A stretch of 24,770 bases of DNA, taken from an uncultured Eubacteriales bacterium. Lineage in GTDB: Bacteria; Bacillota; Clostridia; Oscillospirales; Oscillospiraceae. Of the stretch, positions 17,339 through 24,676 are shown one piece after another. Under the pieces are notes generated by a model that saw only the letters and a program-made list of their open reading frames with translations, was not told the DNA's origin and did not search any database. The first letter of the stretch is position 1. The number at the start of each line of letters is the position of its first letter. The DNA lies in contig USHP01000002.1 in assembly GCA_900554625.1 (NCBI GenBank), positions 1-24,770 on the forward strand, written 5' to 3'. Both the position numbers and the translations under genes were made by a program.

Positions 17339-18244
17339 TCACCCCTTGATTGCGCCGATCATTACGCCCTGACTGAAATATTTCTGTACAAAGGGATACA
17401 TGCACATAATCGGCACGGTGGTAATGATGATAACGGCGTATTTCATCAAATTTGCCAAACGCATGGCCTCCTGAGCAGCCAGGCCGTCACCGGCACCCAC
17501 CAAAGACTGGTTCGAGATCAGGATATTTCTCACCACCAGCTGCAGCGGTTTTAAGTTCTCGTTGCGTATGTAAACCAGAGCATTAAAGTAAGAGTTCCAC
17601 TGCGCCACGGCAATGTAAAGAGCAATTACAGCGATTACGGCTTTGGAGAGGGGAAGAGCGATGGAGAAAAAGAATCGCAGGTTCCCACAGCCGTCAATCT
17701 GTGCTGCATCCAACAAATCCTTTGGCAAGCTGGAGTCAAAAAATGTTCTGGCCACAATCATGTTATACACCATTACGGAGAAAGGCAAAACCATAACCCA
17801 GAATGTGTCATATAAATGAAAATCTCGAATGGTGAAGTAAGTAGGAATCAAGCCGCCGTTAAAGAACATCGTGAATATGAAATAAAACGTGATTAACTTG
17901 CGTCCTACCAGATCTCTGCGAGACAGAGAGTATGCTGCAGAGATGTTGACAATCAGGCCGATGGCTGTTCCCACTACCGTGTAAAGGATGGTGTTCCAAT
18001 AACCCATCCAGATATTCCCGTGACGCAACAGCTCTTTATATCCGTCCAGCGTGAACTGGCTGGGCCAGAACCACACGTTGCCGTTAGACACTTCAGAAGG
18101 GTTACTAAAAGACGCAATGATGATAAAGTAGAGAGGATACGCAATCAGCAGCAAGATCAAGCCGCAGATTCCGTACAGAATAATGTTGAAAACAACATCT
18201 GCCTTGCTCACTTTTTGTGATTTATGTATTGTTTGTGCGCTCAT
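17339..18244 (-). CDS. Sugar ABC transporter permease, LplC/YtcP type
   Basis: This is a 301-residue inner-membrane permease with about six hydrophobic segments. It begins with IILYGICGLILLLIAYPLYF and carries the EAA-type loop DAAQIDGCGNLRFFFSIALPL that contacts the ATPase. The ending FVQKYFSQGVMIGAIKG is characteristic of the carbohydrate uptake (CUT1) YtcP/LplC group. It pairs with the permease encoded 50 bases upstream and the lipoprotein encoded 95 bases downstream. No ATPase gene is present; LplABC-type systems generally share an MsmX-like ATPase encoded elsewhere. Confidence 0.94.
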   Translation of the reverse strand: MSAQTIHKSQKVSKADVVFNIILYGICGLILLLIAYPLYFIIIASFSNPSEVSNGNVWFWPSQFTLDGYKELLRHGNIWMGYWNTILYTVVGTAIGLIVNISAAYSLSRRDLVGRKLITFYFIFTMFFNGGLIPTYFTIRDFHLYDTFWVMVLPFSVMVYNMIVARTFFDSSLPKDLLDAAQIDGCGNLRFFFSIALPLSKAVIAVIALYIAVAQWNSYFNALVYIRNENLKPLQLVVRNILISNQSLVGAGDGLAAQEAMRLANLMKYAVIIITTVPIMCMYPFVQKYFSQGVMIGAIKG

Positions 18245-18294
18245 AATGCATCCGCCTCTTTTCGCTAAAAATTTTCAGTCCGTACGTTCTCCGC

Positions 18295-19260
18295 TTACCA
18301 CAAACTTGTGTCTCCAAGTTTTTTGGAAAATCCGTTGACCAGAAGTAACAATACAAAGTTAATAACGGTGTTGAACAGGTTTACTGCCGCAGAAAGGCTG
18401 TACTGATTGCTGATCATACCGATTTTGTATACATACGTGGAGATTACTTCGCTGATACTGGTGTTCAACGGGTTCTGCATGAGATACACCTTTTCGAATC
18501 CCAGATTCATCACATTGCCTGCACGCATAATCAGCAGGATCACTGCAGTAGGAATCAGGAAAGGCACATCAATGTGCCACAACCGTTGGATCTTGCTGGC
18601 ACCATCCACCGTTGCCGCCTCGTACAAAGAGGGATCCACCGCTGCCAGCGCCGCAATGTAGATAATGCTGTCCCAACCTGCGTGTTGCCACACATCACTC
18701 CACACATAGACGTGCTGAAAGGCGCTCGCCTCTCCCATGATGTTGACCGGATTCTGAACGCCAAGCACCCGGGCCAGATTTCCGTAGATTCCGTTGCTGG
18801 GGGAAAGAAGGATTAACATTATGCCCACCATAACCACTGTGGAAATAAAGTGGGGCAGATAGGTCACCACTTGCAAAACCTGCTTGAAGCGTTTCACCCG
18901 GATCTGGTTGACCATCAGAGCCAAAATAATAGGGAACGGAAAGCCTGCAATCAAGCTATACAAGCTCAAGCTCACCGTATTCCAAATCAGGTTTTTAGAT
19001 TGGAATGAGTTAAAGAATTTTTGAAAATTCGCAAGTCCCACCCAAGGGCTTCCCTGAATTCCCTGTGAAGGAGAAAAATCCCTGAACGCAATTTGCACGC
19101 CGTACATGGGCAAGTAGGTGAAGCAAAACAGCAACACGACCGCCGGAAGTAACAACAAGTACAATCCCCAATTTCGTTGAATTCCTCTGCCAGCTCGGTA
19201 TAGCTTATACCGCCAACCCGACCGCTGTCTTCCCATTGGATTTTCTGCCATAACCCTCAT
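18295..19260 (-). CDS. Sugar ABC transporter permease, LplB type
   Basis: This is a 321-residue permease with a cytoplasmic basic N terminus (GRQRSGWRYKLYRAGRGIQRNW) and six hydrophobic segments starting LYLLLLPAVVLLFCFTYLP. The EAA loop is EAATVDGASKIQRLWHIDVPFL, and the C terminus is NGFSKKLGDTSLW. ATG 19260 is preferred because GGAGAAAGGA lies just before it; ATG 19251 is an alternative, and a longer frame would run back through the promoter. It is the first gene of the transporter operon and forms the heteromeric channel with the LplC-type permease. The order permease-permease-binding protein is typical of LplB-LplC-LplA loci. Confidence 0.93.
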   Translation of the reverse strand: MRVMAENPMGRQRSGWRYKLYRAGRGIQRNWGLYLLLLPAVVLLFCFTYLPMYGVQIAFRDFSPSQGIQGSPWVGLANFQKFFNSFQSKNLIWNTVSLSLYSLIAGFPFPIILALMVNQIRVKRFKQVLQVVTYLPHFISTVVMVGIMLILLSPSNGIYGNLARVLGVQNPVNIMGEASAFQHVYVWSDVWQHAGWDSIIYIAALAAVDPSLYEAATVDGASKIQRLWHIDVPFLIPTAVILLIMRAGNVMNLGFEKVYLMQNPLNTSISEVISTYVYKIGMISNQYSLSAAVNLFNTVINFVLLLLVNGFSKKLGDTSLW

Positions 19261-19278
19261 CTTCCTTTCTCCATTATC

Positions 19279-19303
19279 TTTGACAAAGCTTGCACTTGTC
19301 AAA
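19279..19303. promoter_or_regulatory. Inverted repeat in the transporter operon leader (operator candidate)
   Basis: TTTGACAA and TTGTCAAA form perfect 8-bp arms around a 9-base spacer. The site is 19 bases upstream of the permease start and would lie at about +11 to +35 of the promoter with TATAAT at 19326-19321. The minus-strand arm also contains a TTGACA that is followed after 18 bases by GATAAT (19278-19273), a second possible promoter. Confidence 0.6.
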
Positions 19304-19320
19304 TTGGATGTTGTGGCAAT

Positions 19321-19349
19321 ATTATAAAGCGTAAGTCCTGCAAACAAAA
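19321..19349 (-). promoter_or_regulatory. Probable promoter of the transporter operon
   Basis: The minus strand carries a perfect TATAAT (19326-19321), with only a weak TTTTGT -35 17 bases before it. A perfect -10 with a poor -35 fits an activator-dependent promoter such as one driven by a YesN-type regulator. Confidence 0.55.
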
Positions 19350-19833
19350 TGGCTGAATTTATGATTGTTTACCACTTTTTATCTACTTTCACCCGATATT
19401 TATTCGAATTTGATAAAAGTCGTTTAAAAGGAGTACATTTTCCGCTCGGAAGCACTCGTTTTCCGCCTGTGTTTTTAACCGTCAAAAGCCATCGGCTGAG
19501 TCAGAGATTTGATCCTTACTTTTTCTTTTTGTACAACTGCGGCATTTCCGTTTTTTCTTTCTTGATATAAAGGGGCCCTTTCCCGCGTCAACGTCAGCAA
19601 AAAAGATGGCTTTCGGTTGAGAATTTTGCTTCCGCGAAACAACAGCTCCCCTTGTGTAAAGCCGGAAAACAGACAAAAGAAGAATATGGTTTTAAGCGAG
19701 GACTCAACCAATGGTCGGTTGTTTTGCTCTTTGCTTTTTGCTATTGTAAGGATGAATTTAACACTGACGGAGCGCTTCATTACGTAGCTACCCAACCTAT
19801 GGGGAAATAGGTGTGTAAAAACAGACAGTAAAA
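19350..19833. other. Gene-poor intergenic stretch
   Basis: No convincing gene is seen in either strand. Open frames here are short, lack ribosome sites and are rich in Phe, Lys and Ser from T- or A-rich tracts. A long-range inverted pair AAAGCCATC (19485-19493) and GATGGCTTT (19605-19613) brackets 111 bases, and a small hairpin near 19704-19720 is followed by TTTT. It may be a decayed mobile or repeat element. Confidence 0.5.
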
Positions 19834-19873
19834 GACAGCCGTGTTCCCTTCAAGGCAAGGGAATACGGCTGTC
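19834..19873 (-). terminator. Intrinsic terminator of the third Gfo/Idh gene
   Basis: A 17-bp stem pairs 19834-19850 with 19857-19873, with one G-T pair and a 6-base loop. On the minus strand it follows the stop of the oxidoreductase by about 30 bases, and a TTTTA tract follows the stem. Confidence 0.85.
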
Positions 19874-19904
19874 TGGTTGAATTTATAGATTCTAAAGAAG
19901 ATTT

Positions 19905-21062
19905 CTATTCGAAAACAGGTACACGTTTTACCACGCCACCGTCCATGGCAGATTGGTGAGCGCAGATTCCTACACCGGTCCAGTAGGCGCCGTCAATATC
20001 GCTGGGAACCGGGGTTCGATCTTCCAGAATGCTTCGGACAAACTCGTGGACTAGATGAGGATGAGAACCACCATGGCCACCGCCTTGCAGGAACGATAGA
20101 TGGGGATTGCTGTCATCATACACTGTTTGTTTGGTGAAGCGCCCAATTTCCGCCGGTAAACGATCTGCATAGTCGGGGATTTGGATACGTTCTTCCGTCA
20201 CAAGGCCGCCTCGACCGTAATCGTTCATAACATGTTCAGCATTTGCACCAAGCGCCATGGAGAACAGTACCGGTTGTTCCGATTCTAACTGCTGCCATTC
20301 AAAACTTTTTCGTTCACCATATATATTGAAACTTTCAGTGTAACCTCGGGCTACGTGGTAGAGGAACCGAGCCATTTCAATGCTTACATCACTGTCTTTT
20401 AGGGAGATCAGCGCTGACTCAAAGGCATATGGACAACCATAAGGAGCTTCTACTTCTTTACGTACTTTGCCGGAGCCCTTGCAATATACGGTTTCCGGAC
20501 GCTTGCCCAACAACATCAGACAAGGCGCTACCGCATGGGTAGGATGCATCAGCGGAGGGAAGCCCAACCAGTAGTCCGGCCATCCTTCCATATCTTGATA
20601 ATGCGCGCAGCGCATGAACTGTATTCTGCCCAGCTCTCCTTTTTCGTAAAGGTTCTTCACATACAGAAACTCTCGACCATAGACGGAGGTCTCCATAAAC
20701 ATATAGTGTTTCCCACTTCTTTTTCGAGCATCGATGACTTGGTACAATTCATCGATACTCATTCCCATCGGAATGGTACAGGCACAGTGCTTTCCGGCGT
20801 TCATCACCTGTATAGAGAGGGGAGCATGAGTAGCAGGCGGTGTTACCAGATGGACGGCGTCGATGGTTTTATCTTCCAACATGGCATTAAAGTCCGTCAA
20901 GCGTTCTTCCAGAAGAAACTTATCGCCAACCGTATTCAGCAGTTTTTCATTCGTATCCACTAACACCAAAGAATCTACGTCCGGGTGTTTCAGATAGATG
21001 GGTATAAATTCCGCGCCGAAGGAGACTCCTACGAGCGCCACTCTTAATTTACCGTTTTTCAT
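19905..21062 (-). CDS. Divergent Gfo/Idh/MocA-family oxidoreductase or NAD-dependent glycosidase
   Basis: This is a 385-residue protein with a Rossmann start (LRVALVGVSFGAEFIPIYLKHPD) and the VTPPATHAPLSIQVMNAGKH segment of the family. Where EKP normally stands it has IPMG (residues 97-100), so the usual catalytic lysine is missing. The C-terminal part carries GGGHGGSHPHLVHEFV (GGGHGG 327-332), which recalls the HGG segment of GH109-like NAD-dependent glycosidases. MHPTHAVAP near residue 172 is another His-containing motif. It may act on a glycosidic bond by a redox mechanism or bind a sugar without the standard chemistry. It has its own promoter (21093-21121), strong AGGAGGG ribosome site and terminator, and is divergent from an AraC regulator. 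It is not closely related to paralogues A and B. Confidence 0.85.
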   Translation of the reverse strand: MKNGKLRVALVGVSFGAEFIPIYLKHPDVDSLVLVDTNEKLLNTVGDKFLLEERLTDFNAMLEDKTIDAVHLVTPPATHAPLSIQVMNAGKHCACTIPMGMSIDELYQVIDARKRSGKHYMFMETSVYGREFLYVKNLYEKGELGRIQFMRCAHYQDMEGWPDYWLGFPPLMHPTHAVAPCLMLLGKRPETVYCKGSGKVRKEVEAPYGCPYAFESALISLKDSDVSIEMARFLYHVARGYTESFNIYGERKSFEWQQLESEQPVLFSMALGANAEHVMNDYGRGGLVTEERIQIPDYADRLPAEIGRFTKQTVYDDSNPHLSFLQGGGHGGSHPHLVHEFVRSILEDRTPVPSDIDGAYWTGVGICAHQSAMDGGVVKRVPVFE

Positions 21063-21092
21063 GTTGTATCCCTCCTAGGATTCTTTGAAATG

Positions 21093-21121
21093 ATCATACA
21101 GTGTATCCGAAAAAAAGTCTA
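21093..21121 (-). promoter_or_regulatory. Promoter of the third Gfo/Idh gene
   Basis: The minus strand has TAGACT (21121-21116), a 17-base spacer and TATGAT (21098-21093). Transcription would start near 21086, about 24 bases before ATG 21062. The -35 is imperfect, compatible with activation by the divergent AraC protein. Confidence 0.6.
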
Positions 21122-21171
21122 TGGAGAAAATGAAAATGGTATGGAATAAACGAAACTATTTATTGAATTAT

Positions 21172-21195
21172 TGTCTGGCTCCTTTTAGGCAGACA
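21172..21195. promoter_or_regulatory. Inverted repeat in the AraC/Gfo intergenic region
   Basis: TGTCTG and CAGACA are arms around a 12-base spacer, with a further matching C/G nearby. A direct repeat GATCAT-AA-GATCAT lies beside it (21196-21209). These are candidate sites for the AraC-family protein whose gene starts at 21237. Confidence 0.4.
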
Positions 21196-21236
21196 GATCA
21201 TAAGATCATTTTACTGGAAAAGGCAGATGTTCAACC

Positions 21237-22046
21237 ATGGATATAAAACAAACCGATCTCTACTGGTTTCGGTTAAACGAGGAGATTCGCGTGGAGGATG
21301 TCGATAAGTTTAGCGGCAATAATATGCATCCGGATAGAATGATGACGCAGTGGGTACTGGTGTTGATGATCAGCGGAGAACGCTCTTTCCGTGTTTACGG
21401 TGAGAATTACGTCGTTCATAGCGGCGAATTTTTCCTGTTGCCTCCTTACGTGCAGCATTGCGGGCTTCAATATGATAATCATGCAGCCTATTTTGCTCAT
21501 TTTCAGGCAACAGGTATTCAGATTCCACCGCCTGTAAAGGTAGATACCAATCATATTTTGCTTCCGTTACATGGACAGATTCCTCTGGAGCTGCCCTGCT
21601 TTGATCTGATGGAGTACGCGATTCAGCACCGAACATTGCCTTTTTCAAGCAAAAATTTTTTATCATCCCAAATTCAGGCGATTCTGTACCAGATTAGTTT
21701 CGCTGTGCAAAAAAGAGAGCTTTGGTGTAATTTGGAAAGCAGACTGGCCTACCGAATCTTACAATATATTGATGACAACAAAGACCAGCACTTGAAGAAT
21801 CGGGATTATGAGGATACCTTTGGGAAAACATACAATCGTCTGAATACTATATTCCAAACAGTGTATGGCATGACGATCAAACAAATGCAGGTAACCTTGC
21901 GTGTCAACCAGGCAAAGCGTATGCTCAGGTCCGGCTATACTATTTCTGAAACCAGTACAGCCTGTGGGTTTGAGGACTATTTCTACTTTTTGAAAGTGTT
22001 CAAAAACAAAACGGGGATGACACCATCCGAATATAAAAATTCCTGA
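21237..22046 (+). CDS. AraC-family transcriptional regulator with cupin sensor domain
   Basis: This 269-residue protein has an N-terminal AraC-type cupin (SGERSFRVYGENYVVHSGEFFLLPPYVQH) and a C-terminal double helix-turn-helix. The second helix region is readable as MLRSGYTISETSTACGFEDYFYFLKVFKNKTGMTPSEYK. Such proteins bind a sugar and activate a neighbouring operon, so the divergent oxidoreductase gene is the natural target. The ribosome site is weak (AAAGG 13 bases before ATG), suggesting low expression. Downstream (22048-22103) CAAATCGGC and GCCGATTTG could form a long-loop hairpin, but it is a poor terminator. Confidence 0.92.
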   Translation: MDIKQTDLYWFRLNEEIRVEDVDKFSGNNMHPDRMMTQWVLVLMISGERSFRVYGENYVVHSGEFFLLPPYVQHCGLQYDNHAAYFAHFQATGIQIPPPVKVDTNHILLPLHGQIPLELPCFDLMEYAIQHRTLPFSSKNFLSSQIQAILYQISFAVQKRELWCNLESRLAYRILQYIDDNKDQHLKNRDYEDTFGKTYNRLNTIFQTVYGMTIKQMQVTLRVNQAKRMLRSGYTISETSTACGFEDYFYFLKVFKNKTGMTPSEYKNS

Positions 22047-22165
22047 TCAAATCGGCAGTAACTGTGATTCCAATGGAAATTGTTTTATCAAGCCGCCGAT
22101 TTGGTTCTAAAAAACGTTGCATTGTACTCACGAATAATAACACTTGTCCATTTTTAGGCAAAAAG

Positions 22166-22201
22166 CAAGAGGATGTAACTGAAATCAGTTACATCCTCTT
22201 G
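22166..22201 (-). terminator. Intrinsic terminator of the tRNA operon
   Basis: A perfect 17-bp stem (22166-22182 with 22185-22201) leaves a 2-base loop, opening to four in practice. On the minus strand GCTTTTTG follows. It begins 3 bases beyond the CCA end of tRNA-His, so the precursor ends almost at the mature 3' terminus. Confidence 0.9.
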
Positions 22202-22204
22202 ATA

Positions 22205-22282
22205 TGGGGTGGAAGATGGGATTCGAACCCACGGTCTCCAGTGCCACAAACTGGCGCTTTAACCAGCTAAGCTACATCCACC
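22205..22282 (-). tRNA. tRNA-His (GTG)
   Basis: The cloverleaf reads on the minus strand with the extra G(-1) at 22282, GTGGATG acceptor, D stem GCTT/AAGC, anticodon stem CCAGT/ACTGG and loop TTGTGGC with anticodon GTG. The T arm GTGGG-TTCGAAT-CCCAT follows, and CCA is encoded. The G(-1) opposite C73 confirms histidine. Position 6 and 67 are both T, giving a U-U mismatch in the acceptor stem. Confidence 0.95.
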
Positions 22283-22285
22283 ATA

Positions 22286-22362
22286 TGGCGCGCCAAAAGG
22301 GACTCGAACCCCTGACCTACTGCTTAGAAGGCAGTTGCTCTATCCAGCTGAGCTATTGGCGC
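22286..22362 (-). tRNA. tRNA-Arg (TCT)
   Basis: On the minus strand GCGCCAA pairs with TTGGCGC, the D stem is GCTC/GAGC, and the anticodon arm is ACTGC-CTTCTAA-GCAGT with anticodon TCT. The T arm is AGGGG-TTCGAGT-CCCTT, and CCA is encoded. It is 3 bases from tRNA-His. Confidence 0.96.
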
Positions 22363-22407
22363 ATATCTCTTTATGCCGCCCAAGGCAATCGTCCCTTTTC
22401 TGCGGGT

Positions 22408-22482
22408 TGGAGCGGGTGATGGGAATCGAACCCACACGACCAGCTTGGAAGGCTGGGATTCTAGCCATTGAACTACACCCGC
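22408..22482 (-). tRNA. tRNA-Gly (TCC)
   Basis: On the minus strand GCGGGTG pairs with CACCCGC, and the anticodon arm is CCAGC-CTTCCAA-GCTGG with anticodon TCC. The T arm is GTGGG-TTCGATT-CCCAT, with discriminator T and encoded CCA. It is the first tRNA after the promoter; a 45-base spacer with no feature separates it from tRNA-Arg. Confidence 0.96.
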
Positions 22483-22501
22483 ATATTCTGCGACACTGAT
22501 G

Positions 22502-22530
22502 ATTATAGCACAGAAGGTTCCGTTCGTCAA
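22502..22530 (-). promoter_or_regulatory. Promoter of the tRNA operon
   Basis: The minus strand has TTGACG (22530-22525), a 17-base spacer and a perfect TATAAT (22507-22502). Transcription would begin near 22495, 13 bases before mature tRNA-Gly. Confidence 0.88.
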
Positions 22531-22686
22531 CCTGTTTTCTTCTATTTTTTCGCATATTTTTCGCGCCGGGCACCCTTTTTATTCCCGACGACGGGAAGTT
22601 TTCAAATTTTGCTTTCGTGTGTGAAACCGCCACACAAACTCCCTTCCGCTTTCAAAAGAAAAATCGCGCAGAAAATTGACAATTCG

Positions 22687-22716
22687 TTGACAATGCGCGC
22701 CCTTTTGTGCTACGAT
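22687..22716 (+). promoter_or_regulatory. Promoter of the NMT1-type ABC operon
   Basis: TTGACA (22687-22692), an 18-base spacer and TACGAT (22711-22716) stand about 75 bases before ATG 22789. A second TTGACA lies 11 bases upstream (22676-22681), forming a direct repeat. A small hairpin TTCCCG-ACGA-CGGGAA at 22582-22597 precedes it. The rest of 22531-22675 shows no gene. Confidence 0.65.
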
Positions 22717-22788
22717 AATACTGTTCGCCGAGACAAACTCCCGAACGATTTCCGCGGCGGAATGCCGCAAAAGAAAGGACCGTTTCAA

Positions 22789-23874
22789 ATGAAGAAAATA
22801 ACCGCTGTTTTGCTCGCCATGCTGCTGTGCATGACGGTATTTGCAGCCTGCGGCCAGAGCGGTGCCGCCTCCTCCGAGAGCACATCTTCCGAAAGCAGCG
22901 CTGAAGCCACGGCAGAGCCCACCGCCGAGCCTACGGCTGAACCGACCGCCGAACCCACCGAAGCGCCGGAGGCATTCACCCCCGCCACCTATGAAGTCGC
23001 TTCCCTCAAGGGCCCGACTACCATGGGCATGGTCAAGCTGATGCAGGACGCCGAAAACGGCGAGACCGCAAACACCTACAACGTCACGATGTACGGCACC
23101 GCAGACGAAATTACCGCCGGCATCGCGAATAAGACAATCGACATTGCAAACGTACCGTGCAACCTCGCTTCCGTGCTATACAATAAGACCGAAGGCGGCA
23201 TCAAGCTCCTCGACATCAACACGCTCGGCGTGCTCTACGTCGTTGAGACCGGCGAAAGCATCCAATCCGTTGAAGACCTCAAAGGCAAGACAATCTATTC
23301 CACCGGTAAGGGCACCACGCCGGAGTTTGCGCTCAACTACATTCTGCGCGAAAACGGCATCGATCCCGAGACCGACGTGACCATCGAGTATAAATCCGAA
23401 GCGACCGAGGTCGCCGCAGCGCTTGCCGAGACCGATGACGCCATCGCTGTGCTGCCGCAGCCGTTCGTCACCACCGCTATGATGCAGAACGACAAGCTCC
23501 GCATCGCGCTCAGCCTCACCGATGAGTGGGATAAGCTCGATAACGGCAGTACGCTCGTCACCGGCGTCACGATCATCCGCACCGATGTGCTGGAGGAAAA
23601 TCCCGCCGCCGTTGAAAAGTTCCTCGAAGAATACGAAGCTTCCATCAACTATACCGAGACGAATGCGGAAGACGCTGCAAAGCTCATCGCACAGTATGAG
23701 ATCGTACCGAAGGAGCCCATTGCTTTAAAGGCTCTGCCCGGTTGCAACATCCACTTCATCAAGGGTGAAGAGATGAAGGAGAAGGCCTCCGGCTATTTAC
23801 AGGTGCTCTTTGACGCCGACCCGAAGTCTGTTGGAGGAACGCTGCCCGATGACGCTTTCTACTATACGGAATAA
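22789..23874 (+). CDS. ABC transporter substrate-binding lipoprotein, NMT1/SsuA-like
   Basis: This is a 361-residue lipoprotein with a signal (MKKITAVLLAMLLCMTVFAAC) and likely lipidated Cys21. A Ser-rich stretch and a TAEP tetrapeptide repeat linker (residues 41-56; DNA 22909-22956) follow. The NMT1/ThiY/SsuA-type binding domain follows, with ANVPCNLASVLYNK, GIKLLDINTLGVLYVV, the DLKGKTIYSTGKGT segment and AAVEKFLEEYEAS. I use ATG 22789 because AAAGGA is just upstream and the signal peptide begins there; a longer frame would run over a tRNA. Proteins of this group deliver nitrate, sulfonates or thiamine precursors, and which one is not clear. It heads an operon with a permease and an ATPase on the same strand. 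Confidence 0.92.
   Translation: MKKITAVLLAMLLCMTVFAACGQSGAASSESTSSESSAEATAEPTAEPTAEPTAEPTEAPEAFTPATYEVASLKGPTTMGMVKLMQDAENGETANTYNVTMYGTADEITAGIANKTIDIANVPCNLASVLYNKTEGGIKLLDINTLGVLYVVETGESIQSVEDLKGKTIYSTGKGTTPEFALNYILRENGIDPETDVTIEYKSEATEVAAALAETDDAIAVLPQPFVTTAMMQNDKLRIALSLTDEWDKLDNGSTLVTGVTIIRTDVLEENPAAVEKFLEEYEASINYTETNAEDAAKLIAQYEIVPKEPIALKALPGCNIHFIKGEEMKEKASGYLQVLFDADPKSVGGTLPDDAFYYTE
22909..22956 (+). repeat. 12-bp coding repeat (TAEP linker)
   Basis: Four copies of a degenerate 12-base unit encode four TAEP tetrapeptides in the lipoprotein linker. Synonymous differences between copies argue that the peptide, not the DNA, is being kept. Confidence 0.8.
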
Positions 23875-24676
23875 CCCCGCAAAGCAGAAAAAAGTGAAAA
23901 CAAAGAAACAGAAAGCCATAGCCGCCACATGCGCTGTGGCTTTTTGGCTATTGGTGTGGCATGTCGTCAGCCTCTGCGTCGGCTCTGAGCTCGTGCTCGT
24001 CTCGCCCGTAAAGGTCGTACAAACGCTGTTCACGGTCATTTTCGACCCCGATTTTTTGAAGACCGTTTGGTATTCCGCTGCGCGCATTTTAGGCGGATTT
24101 TTCACCGCGCTCATGCTCGGCACGGTGCTCGGGTGGGTCGCCTCGCGGTTTTGGGTCGTTGAGACTCTCCTGCGCCCCATCACGGCCGTCATTAAAGCCA
24201 CGCCGGTCGCGTCGTTCATCATTTTGGTGCTGCTGTGGTTTTCCGGAAAAAATTTGTCCGTCATCATCTCCATGCTGATGGTCTTCCCCGTCATTTACAT
24301 GAACGTCTTAGAGGGCATCCGCAGCGCAGACGAAGAATTGCTCGAAATGGCGCAGGTTTTCAGGCTCTCAGTCAGCAAAAAGCTGCTTTACATCTACCTG
24401 CCCGCCGTCGCGCCGTTTTTCGTCTCCGCCTGCTCCGTGTCGCTCGGACTATGTTGGAAAAGCGGCATCGCCGCCGAGGTCATCGGCACGCCGGACGGTT
24501 CCATCGGCGCGGTGTTTTATCAGGCCAAAATCTTTTTGCAGACAAGCGAACTGCTTGCGTGGACGGTCGTCGTCGTCGCTGTCAGCGTCGCGTTTGAAAA
24601 GCTTTTTATGTTTTTGCTGCGGTTGGTCTTAAAAAAGCTCAAAATGGAGGACGTGTTAAATGGCAAGCGTGCATAA
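23849..24676 (+). CDS. ABC transporter permease, SsuC/TauC/ThiX type
   Basis: This is a 275-residue inner-membrane permease. ATG 23849 overlaps the end of the binding-protein gene by 26 bases and has GGAGGA upstream, implying coupled translation. It has a basic N terminus, about six hydrophobic segments (for example TCAVAFWLLVWHVVSL) and an EAA loop, EMAQVFRLSVSKKLLYIYLPAVAPFF, that docks the ATPase. The family imports small anionic or aromatic solutes with an NMT1-type binding protein. Confidence 0.93.
   Translation: MTLSTIRNNPAKQKKVKTKKQKAIAATCAVAFWLLVWHVVSLCVGSELVLVSPVKVVQTLFTVIFDPDFLKTVWYSAARILGGFFTALMLGTVLGWVASRFWVVETLLRPITAVIKATPVASFIILVLLWFSGKNLSVIISMLMVFPVIYMNVLEGIRSADEELLEMAQVFRLSVSKKLLYIYLPAVAPFFVSACSVSLGLCWKSGIAAEVIGTPDGSIGAVFYQAKIFLQTSELLAWTVVVVAVSVAFEKLFMFLLRLVLKKLKMEDVLNGKRA

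Noticed and set aside
19475..19795. A 106-codon minus-strand frame and a 73-codon plus-strand frame
   Set aside because: No ribosome site, odd composition driven by A/T tracts and no recognisable motif; treated as non-coding.
22324..22633. Minus-strand open frames across the tRNA genes
   Set aside because: These are translations of the tRNA cluster (for example the familiar AQLDRAT-type string) and not proteins.
22468..22788. Long N-terminal extension of the NMT1-type lipoprotein
   Set aside because: It overlaps tRNA-Gly and a promoter and lacks a ribosome site; the lipoprotein signal begins at 22789.
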